From Utricularia gibba (lineage: Eukaryota; Streptophyta; Magnoliopsida; Lamiales; Lentibulariaceae): 64,000 nt of DNA. The position numbers and the translations under genes are program-made. Of this stretch, positions 51,699-64,000 are shown piece after piece. How positions within the stretch are numbered: position 1 is the stretch's first letter; every line of letters begins with the position of its first letter. The notes below the pieces were generated by a model that ran no database searches, was not told the DNA's origin, and worked only from the letters and a program-made list of their open reading frames with translations. The stretch lies in contig NEEC01000017.1 of NCBI GenBank assembly GCA_002189035.1, positions 2,108,001 through 2,172,000 of the forward strand, given 5' to 3'.

Positions 51699-54600
51699 TT
51701 ATTGTGATTTCTGGCGACTCGGGGAGGAGTATTCAGTTCCGTTTTCGTTGGAAGTGACATCAGATGAGGCAGTTGATGAGAGGCGATCACTTGTCGTCCC
51801 TGTTTGGTGCTTGCGCTGCTGCTGCTGCGGCTCAGGAGCGGCATTCCCCTCCTCAGCAAGTTTTCTAAGGAGATTCATCACGGTGGGCAGGAATTTGCCG
51901 GATAGGGCGAGGACTCCAGGAAGCTGTGCGCATGGGGAATCCATGAAGACAAAGGAAAGAAATCAGAACCTCAGACTCTAGGATCTAACAATTGAAGTTG
52001 AGAAGCGCAGATTGCACAGAAGCATTTGATAGGAGAACAAATAAGGATTACGGTAAGTAAAATATTCCCTCTTACCACTCCATTTCGGAAATCTCCTGAG
52101 ATGTCCAACTGAACCCAAAGGGCCTTTACAAGGAGAAAGCCCACAAAAATGATAGCTAGCCAGAGTGGATTCCTATCACAGTACAGAAAATTATGGGTGG
52201 GGGTTGTTGCACATTGAAGATGGAGATGTATCGATGATTTCAACCAAAGAACTAGAAAATCCAGTTGCAAGCGAAATAAGGTTACCTTAACAGTGTCATG
52301 AACTCATTAAAACCCAACACAAGTAATGCGACAATGGCCCATGGAGGTGGCATCCAGTTGTTGTTTCTCCTGCTAGCCTCCTGGCATCGGGAATAAGAAA
52401 GATCAGCAATCATCTATCAACCGACATCAAAAACTTTAACTGAGGAGCTGTAGAGGAAGGCCTCACCTGAGCAGCAATCGCTTGACTCACTGTATACTCG
52501 GTCTCATTTTTAAATTGTCGCCATAATGATTTGCATTGGACAGGTGTCAACAGCGTTTTTGATGGTGCAACCTTGAAAGAAGTTTGACAATCAGAACATG
52601 ACATCTCATAGCGGCATCCTTTCCCAAAAAATAAAAAATATATATTTTGCTTTCAAATTCTCCCTAAAAATGTCAAACTTTCCATAACAGCTCAAGCATG
52701 AACCAAGAAAGGCAATAACTAGTGCACACATTTCCTAATAGAAAAAATGGAACCAACATCACAGAAATGATTTGGATGTCAGCAACTGTTTTACCTAGAT
52801 GATGACGGTACTGCAAAAGGTTTGGTCCAAAACTCTAGTTAATATGTTAATCCAAGGTACAGGAAAAAGAAAAGAAAATAGCATTAAGTCTTCATAAAGA
52901 TAGGAAGATCCTAGAAAGGGTTATGAAGTCATTGCCCTGGGAAAATCATGTCACGGTTTTTCAACAATGTGCCAAAAACTATAACTGATTACCTCTTCCC
53001 AATTGCTTGAAGCTAGAGGATCTAAGGATCTACTAGTGGTGGATGAAGCTGCACTCTTTGGATCGACAAGTGCAAGGGACAGTGTTTTCTCGATAGCATC
53101 AGAATTATCATCAAGGCGTATGGCAGCCATGACGGACAGAAGCTTCAAAGACTGATATAAAAAAGAAAGAAAGAAGAAATCAAGTCTAGTTTAAATGAAT
53201 GCATTGAAACATAAATATTAGCAAATTGTATCATACAGCAGAGCGGGCAGTTTTAGTGATCGCACGAATATCTTCTTTCCCAGACCAGACACGTGGCATT
53301 GAATCAGCATCTTGGCTAAATAACGTAGAAAATCTGCGAGCCAAGCATCATTACAAAAATGATCCAACACATTTTCGTAATGCAAATATGTACCAAATCA
53401 ATACCTGTCTTTCATTCGGATCAAAACTCTCCCAGCTTCCTCTCTTGCCTTTGTTTCTACCACTCCTCTAGCATGATTCTCCAGACTTGATATCATCTTA
53501 TCCTTTGTTGCAGCATCTATTTCAAATCCAGAGAGTGCACTAGAGAACCCATCCACAGCAGTCGCAGTTTCACGAAAAAGAAGTTTCCTGATCGATGGCC
53601 ATGTCTCTTCACTTGCACTGTCTAACAGAGCCTCCACAGGTCCGGATAGCAAATCATTCAGTTTTTTCTGCCACAAAATAAGAGGATTTCCTAACTGAAT
53701 ATTATGCACAAGAAGCTCAAATTGTTCCCTACTGCAGGCAGATCAAATTCTGAGGAAATGCTTCCAAATCAAGCCAATAATTTGTTAAAAATAATACAGA
53801 GGCATCAATTTGAATCTTCATCAAATGAAACATTTGGAATGATGTTTTTTCAAGAATTAAGAAATATTAGATAAATGTTCTAAAGGCAGTCTGAGCATTC
53901 ATACCTCATACATCGCTGTAAGTTCAGAAAGCTTGCTTTCACGAACTGCAGCAATATGGGCATCTATATCACGTCTAAGCTTATCTCTTACCCTAGAGGC
54001 ATCCCAATTTGCTTGGTCAATGTCTGCATCTACATAACACATTCCAATTCCATATTAAACTAGCATCGTCAGCAATGCCAAAAATTTCATATCTAATTTA
54101 TAGCGCCTATCAGTGATCCACAAAAGATCTTTTCATATTTCATTAAATTAATTAACAACCACAGAAAATAAAAAGATGTATCATCATTAAAAATTTACCA
54201 GCGGATGCATCATCGAACTGTGACAAATAGTATTCAGTGCAATCACGTGCAGCAGCAGCAAAACCTTTGCCCTCATTCAGTGCACTGTCAAATGCTGCTT
54301 TAAACCTGCTCAATATTCCAGCACGGATATGTCCCAACATGAACTGATATGCTGGGTGGACAAGCTGATCGATCAAAAAAGAAGGACATCAGGAACTACA
54401 TCTCTATATCTTGATTTATATTTTCAACTAAAAAAACCACTCACGTAAGTGAAACTGTAAAAGAAGATTACCTGTAGAAGCTTTTCTTCCAATTGCCTGC
54501 GCTTTGTAGAGCTCACACTTTCATCAAAATAAGCAGCTTCAACATCGTACCTATCACAAAAAAATGACCATTTTGTACAAGAGTAATCGAATAAAATGAG

Positions 54601-57276
54601 ATGATACACTACACAAAGACATGGATTATGGGTGGAATGTCTTGTGGCTTAGCCTATTTTAGGTTGCACGGGTGAGGGCAACAACAGCTACATCAGTCAT
54701 AGGCAATGCGGGTAAGCCTCTAACTTACTCAGAGAGACATGAATCAATGATAGATGACAACTTCTTTCCAAACTTGGGACAGGCTGTGACTGCACCATCT
54801 CTTCCAATTCACGCCACTCCTGTAGATGGAAGCAAAAAGAGATTACAACGAATTCCAGAAGGCATTGTGACAAAAGGAAAACATTTAGCGACAACAAGGG
54901 TCAAGTACCTCGTTTACAATGAATGAAGAGAACTTTGCATTTGCAATCTCTTCACACCGAACGGTTGCCACCATCACCTAGCATTCTCGCAGGCATAAGA
55001 AAAACACACACCCTATTCCAACATTTCATTCGTCGACTTGAGATAGAACTTGAATTTAAAACCTTGTGGGCTGGTAGGTCGAGGTCTTTGTTCTCCTTAA
55101 TGACCTTCCATATTTGCTGTGCACTAAACATGAATCCTGAAGCAGGAACTACCCCACGCCTATCCCCAGCGAGACCCCCAGGTGCAATTGAGTGCATGAA
55201 ACGCTTTCTTAGGCTGGCCACCTTCAAGAAAACAAAAACTAATCAAATGATAGGAATAAAGGCCACTAAAGAACAAATTCATCTTTCTGTACACAAACAA
55301 ATGATAATCCAAAAACAAATCTGGCACAAGTTTATATGGGTAAAACTAAGGACGGTCAAGGGATGAAGGTGCACCTGCTCTTTAAATTGTTCTTCCTTCT
55401 CTTCAAAGCTAGATAACGCGACAACTTGAACCTAAAATCAGGTCACTTGGCATACTTTGAAAGTTTCACACTTAGTGAAATGAATTTTAGAGATGCGAAA
55501 GCCATACATCGAAAAACTCGCTCAATGGAGTCTGCTTATGAGCACTTGGCTTTGGAACAGAATCCCATATCTGAAAAAGTACGGAATCAGAGAAAGTTAT
55601 GATAGAGAACAAAATTAAATAAAATTATGTGAACAAATTGGATCCGCAAAAAGAAGATGTGTAGTAATGTACCTTCTGAATGTCTTCCCTCAAAACTGGC
55701 TCCAAGTTTTCCAAAGGTGTCTAAAAATAGCAACAAAAAAGAAAAGAAAGCCTCGGCTTTTATAAAGTCATTCAAATGAAAATTAACAGCCAGTATGCCA
55801 CTTACACTAGAGCAAGCATGATCAGAAAAACTGTACAATGGAACATACCTTTGTTTTATCACGAATGACGAACATGAGAGTTGTTTTTCGTGGACTAAAT
55901 AGTCTCATCATGACCTGTGCTCCAAGAGAATGACTAAATGTTCACGCAGAACGAAATATGCTTAAAGAGAGACAAATAGATCACCTGGAAGACAGTTTTT
56001 AACAAAGGTTTATTTGCAGCCTGCTCACGCCCAATATCATGACACCACCTGAGCCAACCGTTTTTATTCATTTAAATTAGGATATGTTAAAGTAAGTACA
56101 CGATGCTCAAGCAACCTTACATGTTTATCAGCACTATATCTGAAACAGCAAGGGCAAAAAGAGCACTCTGCTTCTCAAAAGCAGTATCATCCTGAAGAAA
56201 AGCAACAACACCCAACTTGTTTAGGGCATGTATAACAGCAAGATAAAAATGTAGTAGGTATACGATGCTGAAAAGGAGCAGGACTTCCACAAGACAAGTT
56301 TGATGATAATATAAATCAAAACTGACTACTGCAAAAAGAAGAGATAATAATAAAGATAAATTAAGATCAAATGGTTCTCTGAAAAAACGAAAACAACACT
56401 ACATGCCATGAAGTCTTCAGCAGATTAAAAAAACAAGCATTTCTAAATCCGGCATAACTGATAGTAGATGAGAGAAAATTCTACTTGACCTCTCCTCGTT
56501 CTCTTCCATCAGTACCCTCTAAGTCCATCACAAGAGTGCAAGGTTCGATGCCAGCACAGCGAGCTAACCAAATTCCTTTAGTTGTTTGAGACCTATTAAA
56601 ATTCATATTTCAGTATAATATCATGTGAATGGATAATAAGATGCGACAGAAGAATCAAGATGCTCACCTTCCCTTAAAAGCATCCATTTCTCTGAAATTA
56701 GTACCAAATAGGTGATTCAATAACGTACTTTTCCCTGTTAGAATCACAAAATTAGGAAAAGTATTCCATAAGTTAATGCAGGAAGTGTTGTGTAATGCAA
56801 GAAACAACAAGCCAAGTCCCTGATAATTCCAAACATGACCGAAATGTGCGTTTCAGAAAAAACTTCCATACCACTGCTCTGAGGACCCATAATCGCCACA
56901 ATTGCATAGGCAAGGCCACATTCCGCAAGTTTAACCTCCTTCGTGAATTTCTCAATCCCCTCAACGTTGAAATTACCATCCCCATCAATGAGATGCGTCG
57001 AACAACACTCGTCTTTAATACCGGGAAACAAAAAGAAACAGCGGGGTAAGCAAACAACATGATTAATTTTCTAATAGACAAAGCGAAGAAAGAAGTAGCC
57101 CATAAAAGCACCAATTCGAACAACCAAAATAGGTACGAGCAAACTAGAACAGCCTGTTTAGACGCAATCATCAATGAAAACAAAATGACACAAAACAATT
57201 CAATCCAAGTTCTGATTCATCATAAAAGAACACCAAATCGATCGTATCCAGAGCGGATCGGCGTTTAAATACCCAT
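51699..57276 (-). CDS. RHD3: RHD3/SEY1-like ER membrane fusion GTPase (atlastin-type)
   Basis: Dynamin-like GTPase that fuses ER tubules and shapes the ER network; loss in Arabidopsis gives short, wavy root hairs. About 20 exons. The coding start is only four nucleotides long: ATG G at 57273-57276, joined over an intron to exon 2 at 57012, giving [20 protein letters not shown]. GTPase motifs: [19 protein letters not shown] (P-loop, split by an intron at SG|K), [14 protein letters not shown] and a likely guanine-specificity RDK (VIRDKTKT). A long helical middle domain follows (about 52400-55400). Two neighbouring membrane segments, [18 protein letters not shown] and [19 protein letters not shown], form the hairpin, and the cytosolic tail ends [12 protein letters not shown]3 or an RHD3-like paralogue cannot be separated by eye. 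Confidence 0.93.
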
Positions 57277-58197
57277 TTCGAAGCAGTTGAATGAAGTCCG
57301 GCGATCCGCGGACGCAATTATTCGACGCGAAGTCGGAGAAAAGAGAGGAGGAAAAGGAAATCAAGAGAGGCGACGAAAACAACCAGTTCTAGACAAAAAG
57401 TAGACAACACGGCGAAGACGATTGAATAAAATAGACGCGATAAATTAACCTTATTAACCTCTTCATGATTTGGTGTTATCAACCGCTTCAATAATTTCCG
57501 GCTGTCTTTCATTTATTAATTAATTTTAATACCATTTGATTGATAAATATTTTGAAAAACATAATTCAACTGAACATGTAAATATTTTACGAATCACGTA
57601 TATATTAAAAAACATATCTATGTATTTATCGAATGTTTGAAATTATAAATAAATCTATCAAACATGAATTTAGTACATTTAATTTCACGATATTTCTAAA
57701 AAAAATAAAATAATAAGACATAAATGATAATGAAACTAGAAAACTAAAATTGTATATATGATTTTGTAATGATAATATAAGGTTTTCTTTGATTATTGCG
57801 CAAGTTATGAGTTGCAATTCAATTTATACAGTCTAATAGAACACGTGTTTAATTTGAACTTTTAAATTATGGCGCATCTACTTGAGTCCATTTGGTCGTG
57901 GAGTGAGTTGGGCATGGGCGTATTTCCTTCATGGGCATTCAATGGTGATGATGATGATGGTGAACACCATGACCATGTGCCCCTCCCATCAGGTGGATCT
58001 ACATACATATATGTACAAGGAAGGGTAGTAATAGTTGCTTAACCTACCATGATGGCATATGATGCGTGACCGCCGACCATCATCATTCCATTTTTGGGCC
58101 GAGAAAGAAGCCCAGTTTATAGGCCCATATGGCTTTAATAGTTAGAAGCCCAAGAACAAGAGTATGCCCGTGTGTCCGTCCACACCGGAACAAGGCT
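57277..58197. other. RHD3 promoter and IQD 3' flank
   Basis: RHD3 leader (about 57277-57450) and AT-rich promoter DNA, then the 3' flank of the IQD gene. Small GAT repeat at about 57941-57957. No gene. Confidence 0.4.
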
Positions 58198-59673
58198 TCA
58201 TGCCCAAGACACGCGTCGTATGCGCGAGGAAAATACTAAAGATTTCATGGTTGATATGAAATTTTGTCGAGACTCAGAATAACAACTCCACCTCTTCTGC
58301 AACTTCAGGGCAGGAAACCCGCCGGAATCTTGCGCCGGCGAAGCTGATTCTCGCCCCATCATTTCATTCAACGACAGCCTCCTCTTCGGCCCGGTTTCCG
58401 GGCGGTGCTTGGGAGCGCTCTGAGACCTCGACTTGGCCCGAAACGACTGGGTCTCCGCCATATAACTCGGATAATTGGGGTATCCCCAAGGTAACGATCT
58501 CCACACTCCCTCCTCCTCGCCGGCGTTGCCTGGGCGCCGCTGGTCCACCCCGTGGAAGCGAATCTCGGAGTGCTCTGGGCGGTTGGGAATTTATAATCTT
58601 CCTCCACGAATCCCCAGTTCAAATTATGAAAATGGCGGGAGTCGGAGTGGGTCGGGATCCGGCAAGAAAACGACGACGGTTTCAGGTAGCTGTAGTGGGC
58701 ATCGTAGCCGTACTCCGGCATGTAACAGGGGCTCATTATTCGCCGGGATCGTGGCTCCGGCCTGCAGACGTCGACCTCGACTACTTTGGGGCTGTCGCAT
58801 CGGAACGACGGGAGTGGGGAGCCGTTGGAGGACGAGAGACGTTGGCCATGAAACTCATCCTGCACCATGACTCAGCTGTCATTTATAGCATTTGACCACA
58901 TAAATTATTGAGCAGTAGCTTCATGCCCCAATAAGAAATAAAAATTCGATACGGAGGTTTGTTCCGTACCATCGGCTTTGCACCCGATCCGAATCGGCGA
59001 TCCATGGAGCGACAAGCCCGGTCGGCCTGAACGGCAGCCTGAGCCCGAATCATGGCTTCCATGCTTCGCAGAGTCTGGGCTGCTCGTTTTCTAACAAGGT
59101 AGCCTCTGACCAGAGCTTGAAGTTTCACTAGACCTTTCAAAGCTCTCAGCGCCTTGCGAGCCTGTAAAAAAATGGTGAATCAGACAACAAGTACTCTGTG
59201 GTGTCGTCTGCGAGGAAGTTCAGTTCAAATTTCAAAAAGGCAAAAAAAGGACATGGGATATACATGAACAGAAGCAGGAACCAGTCACTACTCACCAGAT
59301 ATCCCCTGAAGACGCTCTGAATGGAGATGGCAGCCCACCGCTCACTAGCACCGGAAAAGAGGGCTCCCCTGCCATGACTAGTGAGCCTCACAACCGCCAC
59401 AGCGGCCTGAGCCGCGGCAACGGCGGCATCGGCTGCAGCGGTGGCAGCAGCAACAGCCATGGCATGTTTGCTTTTCTCATCCGAGTCGGCGAAGAATGAT
59501 TTCAGCCACGCTGAGGGGACGTCCGGGGCACTGGCTGGAATCTTATTCTCCGACCTAAGAAAACTCCACCTTTTCTTCGCTTTCCGGTCACCGGAATCCC
59601 AATTGCTACTCCCACAGTCTTTGTCCTTCTTCTTCCCAAGCAAACCTCTCAACCACCTTGGAGCTTTTCCCAT
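58198..59673 (-). CDS. IQD: IQ67-domain (IQD) calmodulin-binding protein, frame broken near C-terminus
   Basis: Plant-specific calmodulin/CML-binding scaffold, usually on microtubules or in the nucleus. Three exons: 59295-59673, 58970-59161, 58198-58859. The N-terminus [18 protein letters not shown] is the typical basic start. The IQ67 region spans the first intron: [40 protein letters not shown], with IQ motifs spaced by 11 and 15 residues, and an Ala-rich helix before it. The third exon holds [17 protein letters not shown] and [14 protein letters not shown], then the frame shifts to [30 protein letters not shown] and [12 protein letters not shown]. The shift is in CCCC at 58484-58487 (GGGG on the coding strand); one more G would make the reading continuous. 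The C-terminal motifs are all conserved, so the gene is probably intact in reality. Confidence 0.92.
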
Positions 59674-62031
59674 CCCTACAACAAAACAACAACAATTAAA
59701 AGGTTATTTCAGTAAAACTTCGAAGCGACAAAAGAGCGAGCATGTGGTGTGCCACTGCCACTGCACTACGAAAAAAAAGGGTGGGGGGCAATAGAAAGAG
59801 AACAAGAGCTTTCTTCTTCCCGAACTCGCTCACCTCTGACAAACTTGTAAGAAACCCAGAAACTGCAACGGCGTTAGAAAACGTCAAAGCGGTAGTTGAA
59901 TCGTAACCACCAGGAATCCGGGGGTTTGGATTCAAAAGCGAAAAGCGCGAAGAATCTTCCTCCGGTTGCCGGAGTCGCTGTATGAAAGAAACTATCTCTG
60001 GAAAATGGATCAGTGAATCTAGAGGAAAGAGGCCCTCTACACCCTCCACACTCGCTATCCAGTAGGAGGACCACAGGCACAGGACACACTCTTCCTCTTC
60101 TTCTTCTTCTTCTTCCAAGTTTGCGCCTACTGGACAGACTTCAGCTTTTCTGACCAAAACTCTACAAATAAACAATTCCAGAAAACGAAACATATTCATT
60201 CATGGCGCTGCAAATAATACAGAGATGAGTTGTACTCTACCCCGCAAAACACACAATTATTTCTAATCAAACAAAATAAGGCTTTTCAACGACCAAATCC
60301 TTTCCTTGTAATCTAACCGTTGATTTAAAAATTCGATTATCTTCTAATTTATATATATATAAAGTAAGAATGAACGGATTTGTAAATGGGCTTCGAAATA
60401 CACCTATCATTCTCAAAATATTCTATTTAATGTTTTTATTTTTTAAAACTTTTAGATTATAAAAAATAAAAAAAGGATATCATTGTATTTTAGTCATTTT
60501 AATATATTAGAATATTTTTCTAACATAATTCATATTTTTATGTATTTAAATTATATTATCCTATCAGATCTTTAATTACAAATGTCTATATTTTGGATCC
60601 ATTCCTTTTTTTATGGGAGGGGATCTGCACATCCCTACATATCCCACGTGACGGTCGACCCGATTTTCAATAGATGGGGAAGGGCATGAGTTTGAGCATC
60701 GATCCGAGTTTAGTATTAATATGATTTAATAAAGAGATTATTATAATCTCATTCTAAAATTTTCCCACAAAATAGATTAGTAAGATGTAAGTAGTGTTCT
60801 GAAAAATTTTTAAAATCTATTTCTACTTTTTAAAAGTAAAAATAATTTTATTTTAGAACAATTTTAATTGTAAAATTAATTATAATTATAAAAGTTATTT
60901 TTAAAAAAAGTAAGGATTTGATTTTTTTTTATTTCTATTTTTAAAATAAGTTTCAAAAATTTTAAAAAACAATATTGAGCAGGTTCACTCCTGCAGGGTA
61001 GCCAATCGGATTTGCGCTCCCTTTTTTCTGTGGACTGCTGTGGAGTTCGTTAGTTATGAGGAAAGGAAGTCAAGTACTGTGTGTGTGGATCCGGATTCTC
61101 CCCTGAGGAGGGGTTTAAACTATTCTTTTTTCACTGCGGTCAGAACACATAAACCAAAAGCTGCACCCCTGCGACGGCTTTATTTATTTCAACCCCCTCA
61201 AATTACCTTTTCACCCACTAATTATTGAAATGCCTTTTGTTCTCTCCTCCTCCTCCTTTTCCTTTTTCTCCTTCTTACAACAAAATAATAAAAATCACAT
61301 TCGATACATGATTTACAAAACTAATAATAAATCATTTTTAAGAATTTTAGTTCAAAAAATAAATAAATAATATTACGTCAACGGTAGGTGTGCACTGTGC
61401 ATAGATAATTATCAGTGTTATTATTTGAAGGGTGGAATGGGGGAGCAGCATTGAATGGGCGGTAGGTGATTCAAGAGGATAATTGAAGTCAAGTCAATGG
61501 AATGAGGCCTTAACTTTCCTTGTCGCCCCCAAACTTTTGAATTTTGAAAGAGGAAGGCACTGTGCGTGTGTCCTATTTAATTTCGAATACGGAACCCATG
61601 TACAACTTTGGAATTTAATTAAACTGCCCATGCCATGTCATATTTTATTAACCGATTTTTTAAAAAAATATTTTAATATTTTATTCGAAACATACCGCAT
61701 TGTAATAGTATTGAAAAATGAGATACCTTGTAAGGTGATTTTCATGGTAATAATAATGAAAAAAAATGTTGTCTGAAGTTCATGTCATTGAAACTCATGA
61801 TAAATTGAATTATATTAAAAAAAATTAAATTCAATCGAATGACTAATACACAACAATCCATAATATCTTATATATTGTATTATTTCAATTTCATTTATTT
61901 ATATGGAATCATTTGTTCTAATACATGTTTATTCGTTTGATATAGCAACTTTGTTGTGGTTGAACTGAGCAGGAAAGGAATGTGGTGATAACGATCTACT
62001 GCCGAAGTGGGTGTGATTTTACTGGTTTCTG
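59674..62031. other. IQD leader and AT-rich intergenic region
   Basis: The IQD 5' leader likely includes a spliced exon around 59820-60190, which has a CTT repeat at about 60095-60115. The rest, to 62031, is AT-rich, without a recognised gene or transposon. The right end is the 3' side of the GUX gene. Confidence 0.4.
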
Positions 62032-63827
62032 CTATGGAGGTTTAGCTATATGCAGCTTCTTCCTCTCCTCCATTTCTGGGGTCCAAACGCAGTGACTTCT
62101 GAGATTCTCTGGCATGGTATGGTAAACTTTCCACCACAAAGCATGTGCCGAATCGCTGGCGAAACGCTTGTTCTCAACCACATCTTTGTTGCAGTCGTGG
62201 CTCCTTTCTCTGCACATCCATGGCTTGAATCCCAGATAGTGCACTGCGGAGACATCTCCAGGGATCACTTCATGCATCGAATCTGGCACAGGGTTGAAGT
62301 CCTTGAGAAAGTTCAGCCTGCTGGGCCAGCGATGCCACCACATGAAGACTTCATTGAGGAAGCCCTGATCGCCGCCATTGTATGATCTCACACGGAGCGT
62401 TCTTCTCTTCAGAGCCTTGAACATGCAGCTGGATGGCTCCACCAGCATCAGCCCTGAGTTGAATATGTGCCTGCTGTTCGCCACCGCGGAGAGCTCGGGG
62501 TAGGCGAAGAGCTCGTCCATATTGCGGAGAATTAGGAAGTCGGAGTCGATGAAGATGAGCTTCTGGTACTCGGTGAGCTGCCATATGCGGAGCTTGCTGT
62601 AGTTCCATTCGTTGTAGGACTCGGTGTTGGTGTCGGCGTAGGGGTTTCGTATCCGTTTTATCAGCTTGATATTCCATCCTGCTGCCTTGAGTCCATGGAG
62701 GTGGTTGATGGAGATGGAAGCATCAGCTAGAAGCATCAGGTCCCTTGTTGTGTTTGACATGAGGATGCTCTGAGCTAAAACTATTGCTCCGCAGACGTAG
62801 TCCTCTGATGAATGGAGGACTGTAACATATGCTTCTTTTGCCTTCTGAACAGGCCCTCTCTTCACTTCTTCCTCCCTGAAACAATATCAGCCTCTTCTTT
62901 TTCTTCGTTCAAAGAAGATGCACCATTTTTACCTGGTTCTGGGAAGAGGGGTGCAAGTTGGCAAGAACCCACGGGCATATGAATCTTCTGCATCAGCCTA
63001 TTCAGATCGGGCCTGTAGACAAAGGTGCTGCCTTCCTGATACAGTAAGTCGTTGCATCTGAAGATCTCCAGCATGGGGCGGCATGATCCTGAAAAGATGG
63101 CAAATACGCCTCTTCTGTGCTTCCTCCCACTCTTTGCTAACAAGTTTGCTGCCGCTAGATTCACTTGCAGTCTGAGAACATGGTAGTAATCTCGACTGTT
63201 CGCATCCTCTGTTTTGGGACATGGGACATCAGCAACAACTGCATCCAAGTCAGTGTAGTCCTCAGTTCTTGGCAAGGGGATATTGGGGCATCTGGATGAA
63301 TCCCAGGGCAGGCTTTCATCGATCCATTCAGGGTACAAGTCTTTCCACTTCACATCCATGGACACCTGCTCAAAGTGTATGTTCACCACCTCCACATTTT
63401 CTCCAAGCTTGATGGGACCAAATGAGGCGCGTGCACCATGAATGACACCTATTTTCATTCTTCTTCTGTTCATCTTTTGCTGAATTACCTGGTACCATCC
63501 GGGGTTGCTTTGACATCCTGAGCTTGTCTTCATAACCGGGTGTCCATGGGGTTCCACCCTGTCGATCTGATGAACCGTTTCGTTGTAGAGAGTGGTGATC
63601 GACAGAAGGACAAGGGAGAAGATGATGACTACAGAGCCCCATAGGTTCTTTGTGCTCATTGGTTTTTCGTTGCCAGGGCTGTTTGGAGACTTCAATGCTC
63701 GGTGCTGATATGATATGATTTCAGTGTCCTCTTGTATTCCACACAGAGCATGTGAAGCAAAAGTTGGAGATCCCCCCTGTTTGGGAGTTAACATGCATGA
63801 TTCTGATCTCCTTGAAAGAAATTCCAT
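62032..63827 (-). CDS. GUX: UDP-glucuronate:xylan alpha-glucuronosyltransferase (GUX, GT8)
   Basis: Golgi type II glycosyltransferase that adds glucuronic acid side chains to xylan. Two exons, about 62933-63827 and from about 62865 down to 62032. The N-terminus is cytosolic; the anchor is LWGSVVIIFSLVLLSITTLY. GT8 features: AYVTVLHSSEDYVCGAIVLAQS, metal-binding DxD in LIFIDSDFLILRNMDELF, FNSGLMLVEPS, NGGDQGFLNEVF and HYLGFKPWMC. The long stem region with HYEQ-type sequence (VNIHFEQVSMDVKWKDLYPEWIDESLPW) is characteristic of GUX proteins. The splice is uncertain: the strong acceptor TTTCAG (at 62876-62877) would shift the frame, whereas the weaker AAG just before 62865 keeps it. One G missing from the run at the strong acceptor would also explain this. 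The start at 63827 is the first ATG of the frame. Confidence 0.92.
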
Positions 63828-64000
63828 AAACAGCAGAAGTACAAAGACAGATAGCTGCTGACTGCACTGCTTAACAGTTAATATCGATTTGTTAACTGAT
63901 TCATATACAAGATTTGGATTAATATCCCTTTAATTCTATTGATCTTCGCCGATGGAGCATCTGCGTGGGTTACTAAAATGAATGGATCAGACAAGCCATA
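63828..64000. other. GUX 5' leader / promoter
   Basis: Short non-coding end of the window, presumably upstream of the GUX gene. Nothing else recognised. Confidence 0.3.

Noticed and set aside
54923-55366. Plus-strand open frame of 147 codons
   Set aside because: Antisense to RHD3 exons and introns; no motif.

Overview
This window is nuclear DNA from a flowering plant, most likely a eudicot. Genes are split by short GT-AG introns, intergenic DNA is AT-rich, and almost every gene belongs to a plant-specific or plant-typical family (JAZ, type-B response regulator, TMK kinase, XTH, BASIC PENTACYSTEINE, PDLP, IQD, GUX). There is no operon structure and no intact transposon. Gene models were built by eye, joining open reading frames at splice sites that keep the family's conserved protein in frame; no search was run.

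Layout, left to right: 3' part of cytosolic phosphoglucomutase (+); a pectin methylesterase inhibitor-like gene (-); serine palmitoyltransferase subunit LCB1 (+); a JAZ repressor (-) with three G-boxes upstream; an atypical LRR receptor kinase (-); a plasmodesmata-located DUF26 protein (-); a SET-domain protein methyltransferase (-); a calmodulin-like protein (-); a type-B response regulator (+); a short non-coding unit with at least two box C/D snoRNAs (+); a TMK receptor kinase (+); a xyloglucan endotransglucosylase (-); a C2H2 zinc finger with EAR motifs (-); a class I BPC factor (+); a casein kinase 1-like gene (-); a P4-ATPase flippase (-); a HOTHEAD-like GMC oxidoreductase (-); an RHD3/atlastin-like GTPase (-); an IQD calmodulin-binding protein (-); and a GUX xylan glucuronosyltransferase (-).

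The genes do not form one pathway. Several concern the cell wall (PMEI, XTH, GUX) and hormone signalling (JAZ for jasmonate, type-B regulator for cytokinin, TMK for auxin), but this looks like ordinary gene neighbourhood.

The strongest non-protein find is the snoRNA unit at about 21415-22150. It has site II (TGGGCC), telo-box and TATA elements, then a box C/D RNA with a 13-nt match to 18S rRNA (U59/snR54 type) and a second whose two guides cover adjoining, overlapping parts of one 25S rRNA segment. The second theme is data quality: four genes are broken by single missing bases in G runs, which looks like homopolymer under-calling rather than real gene death. Other points are a tandem triplication of the flippase C-terminal coding end, an in-frame 18-bp duplication inside an EF-hand, and a GC-AG intron in LCB1. 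I saw no clearly undescribed biological system.
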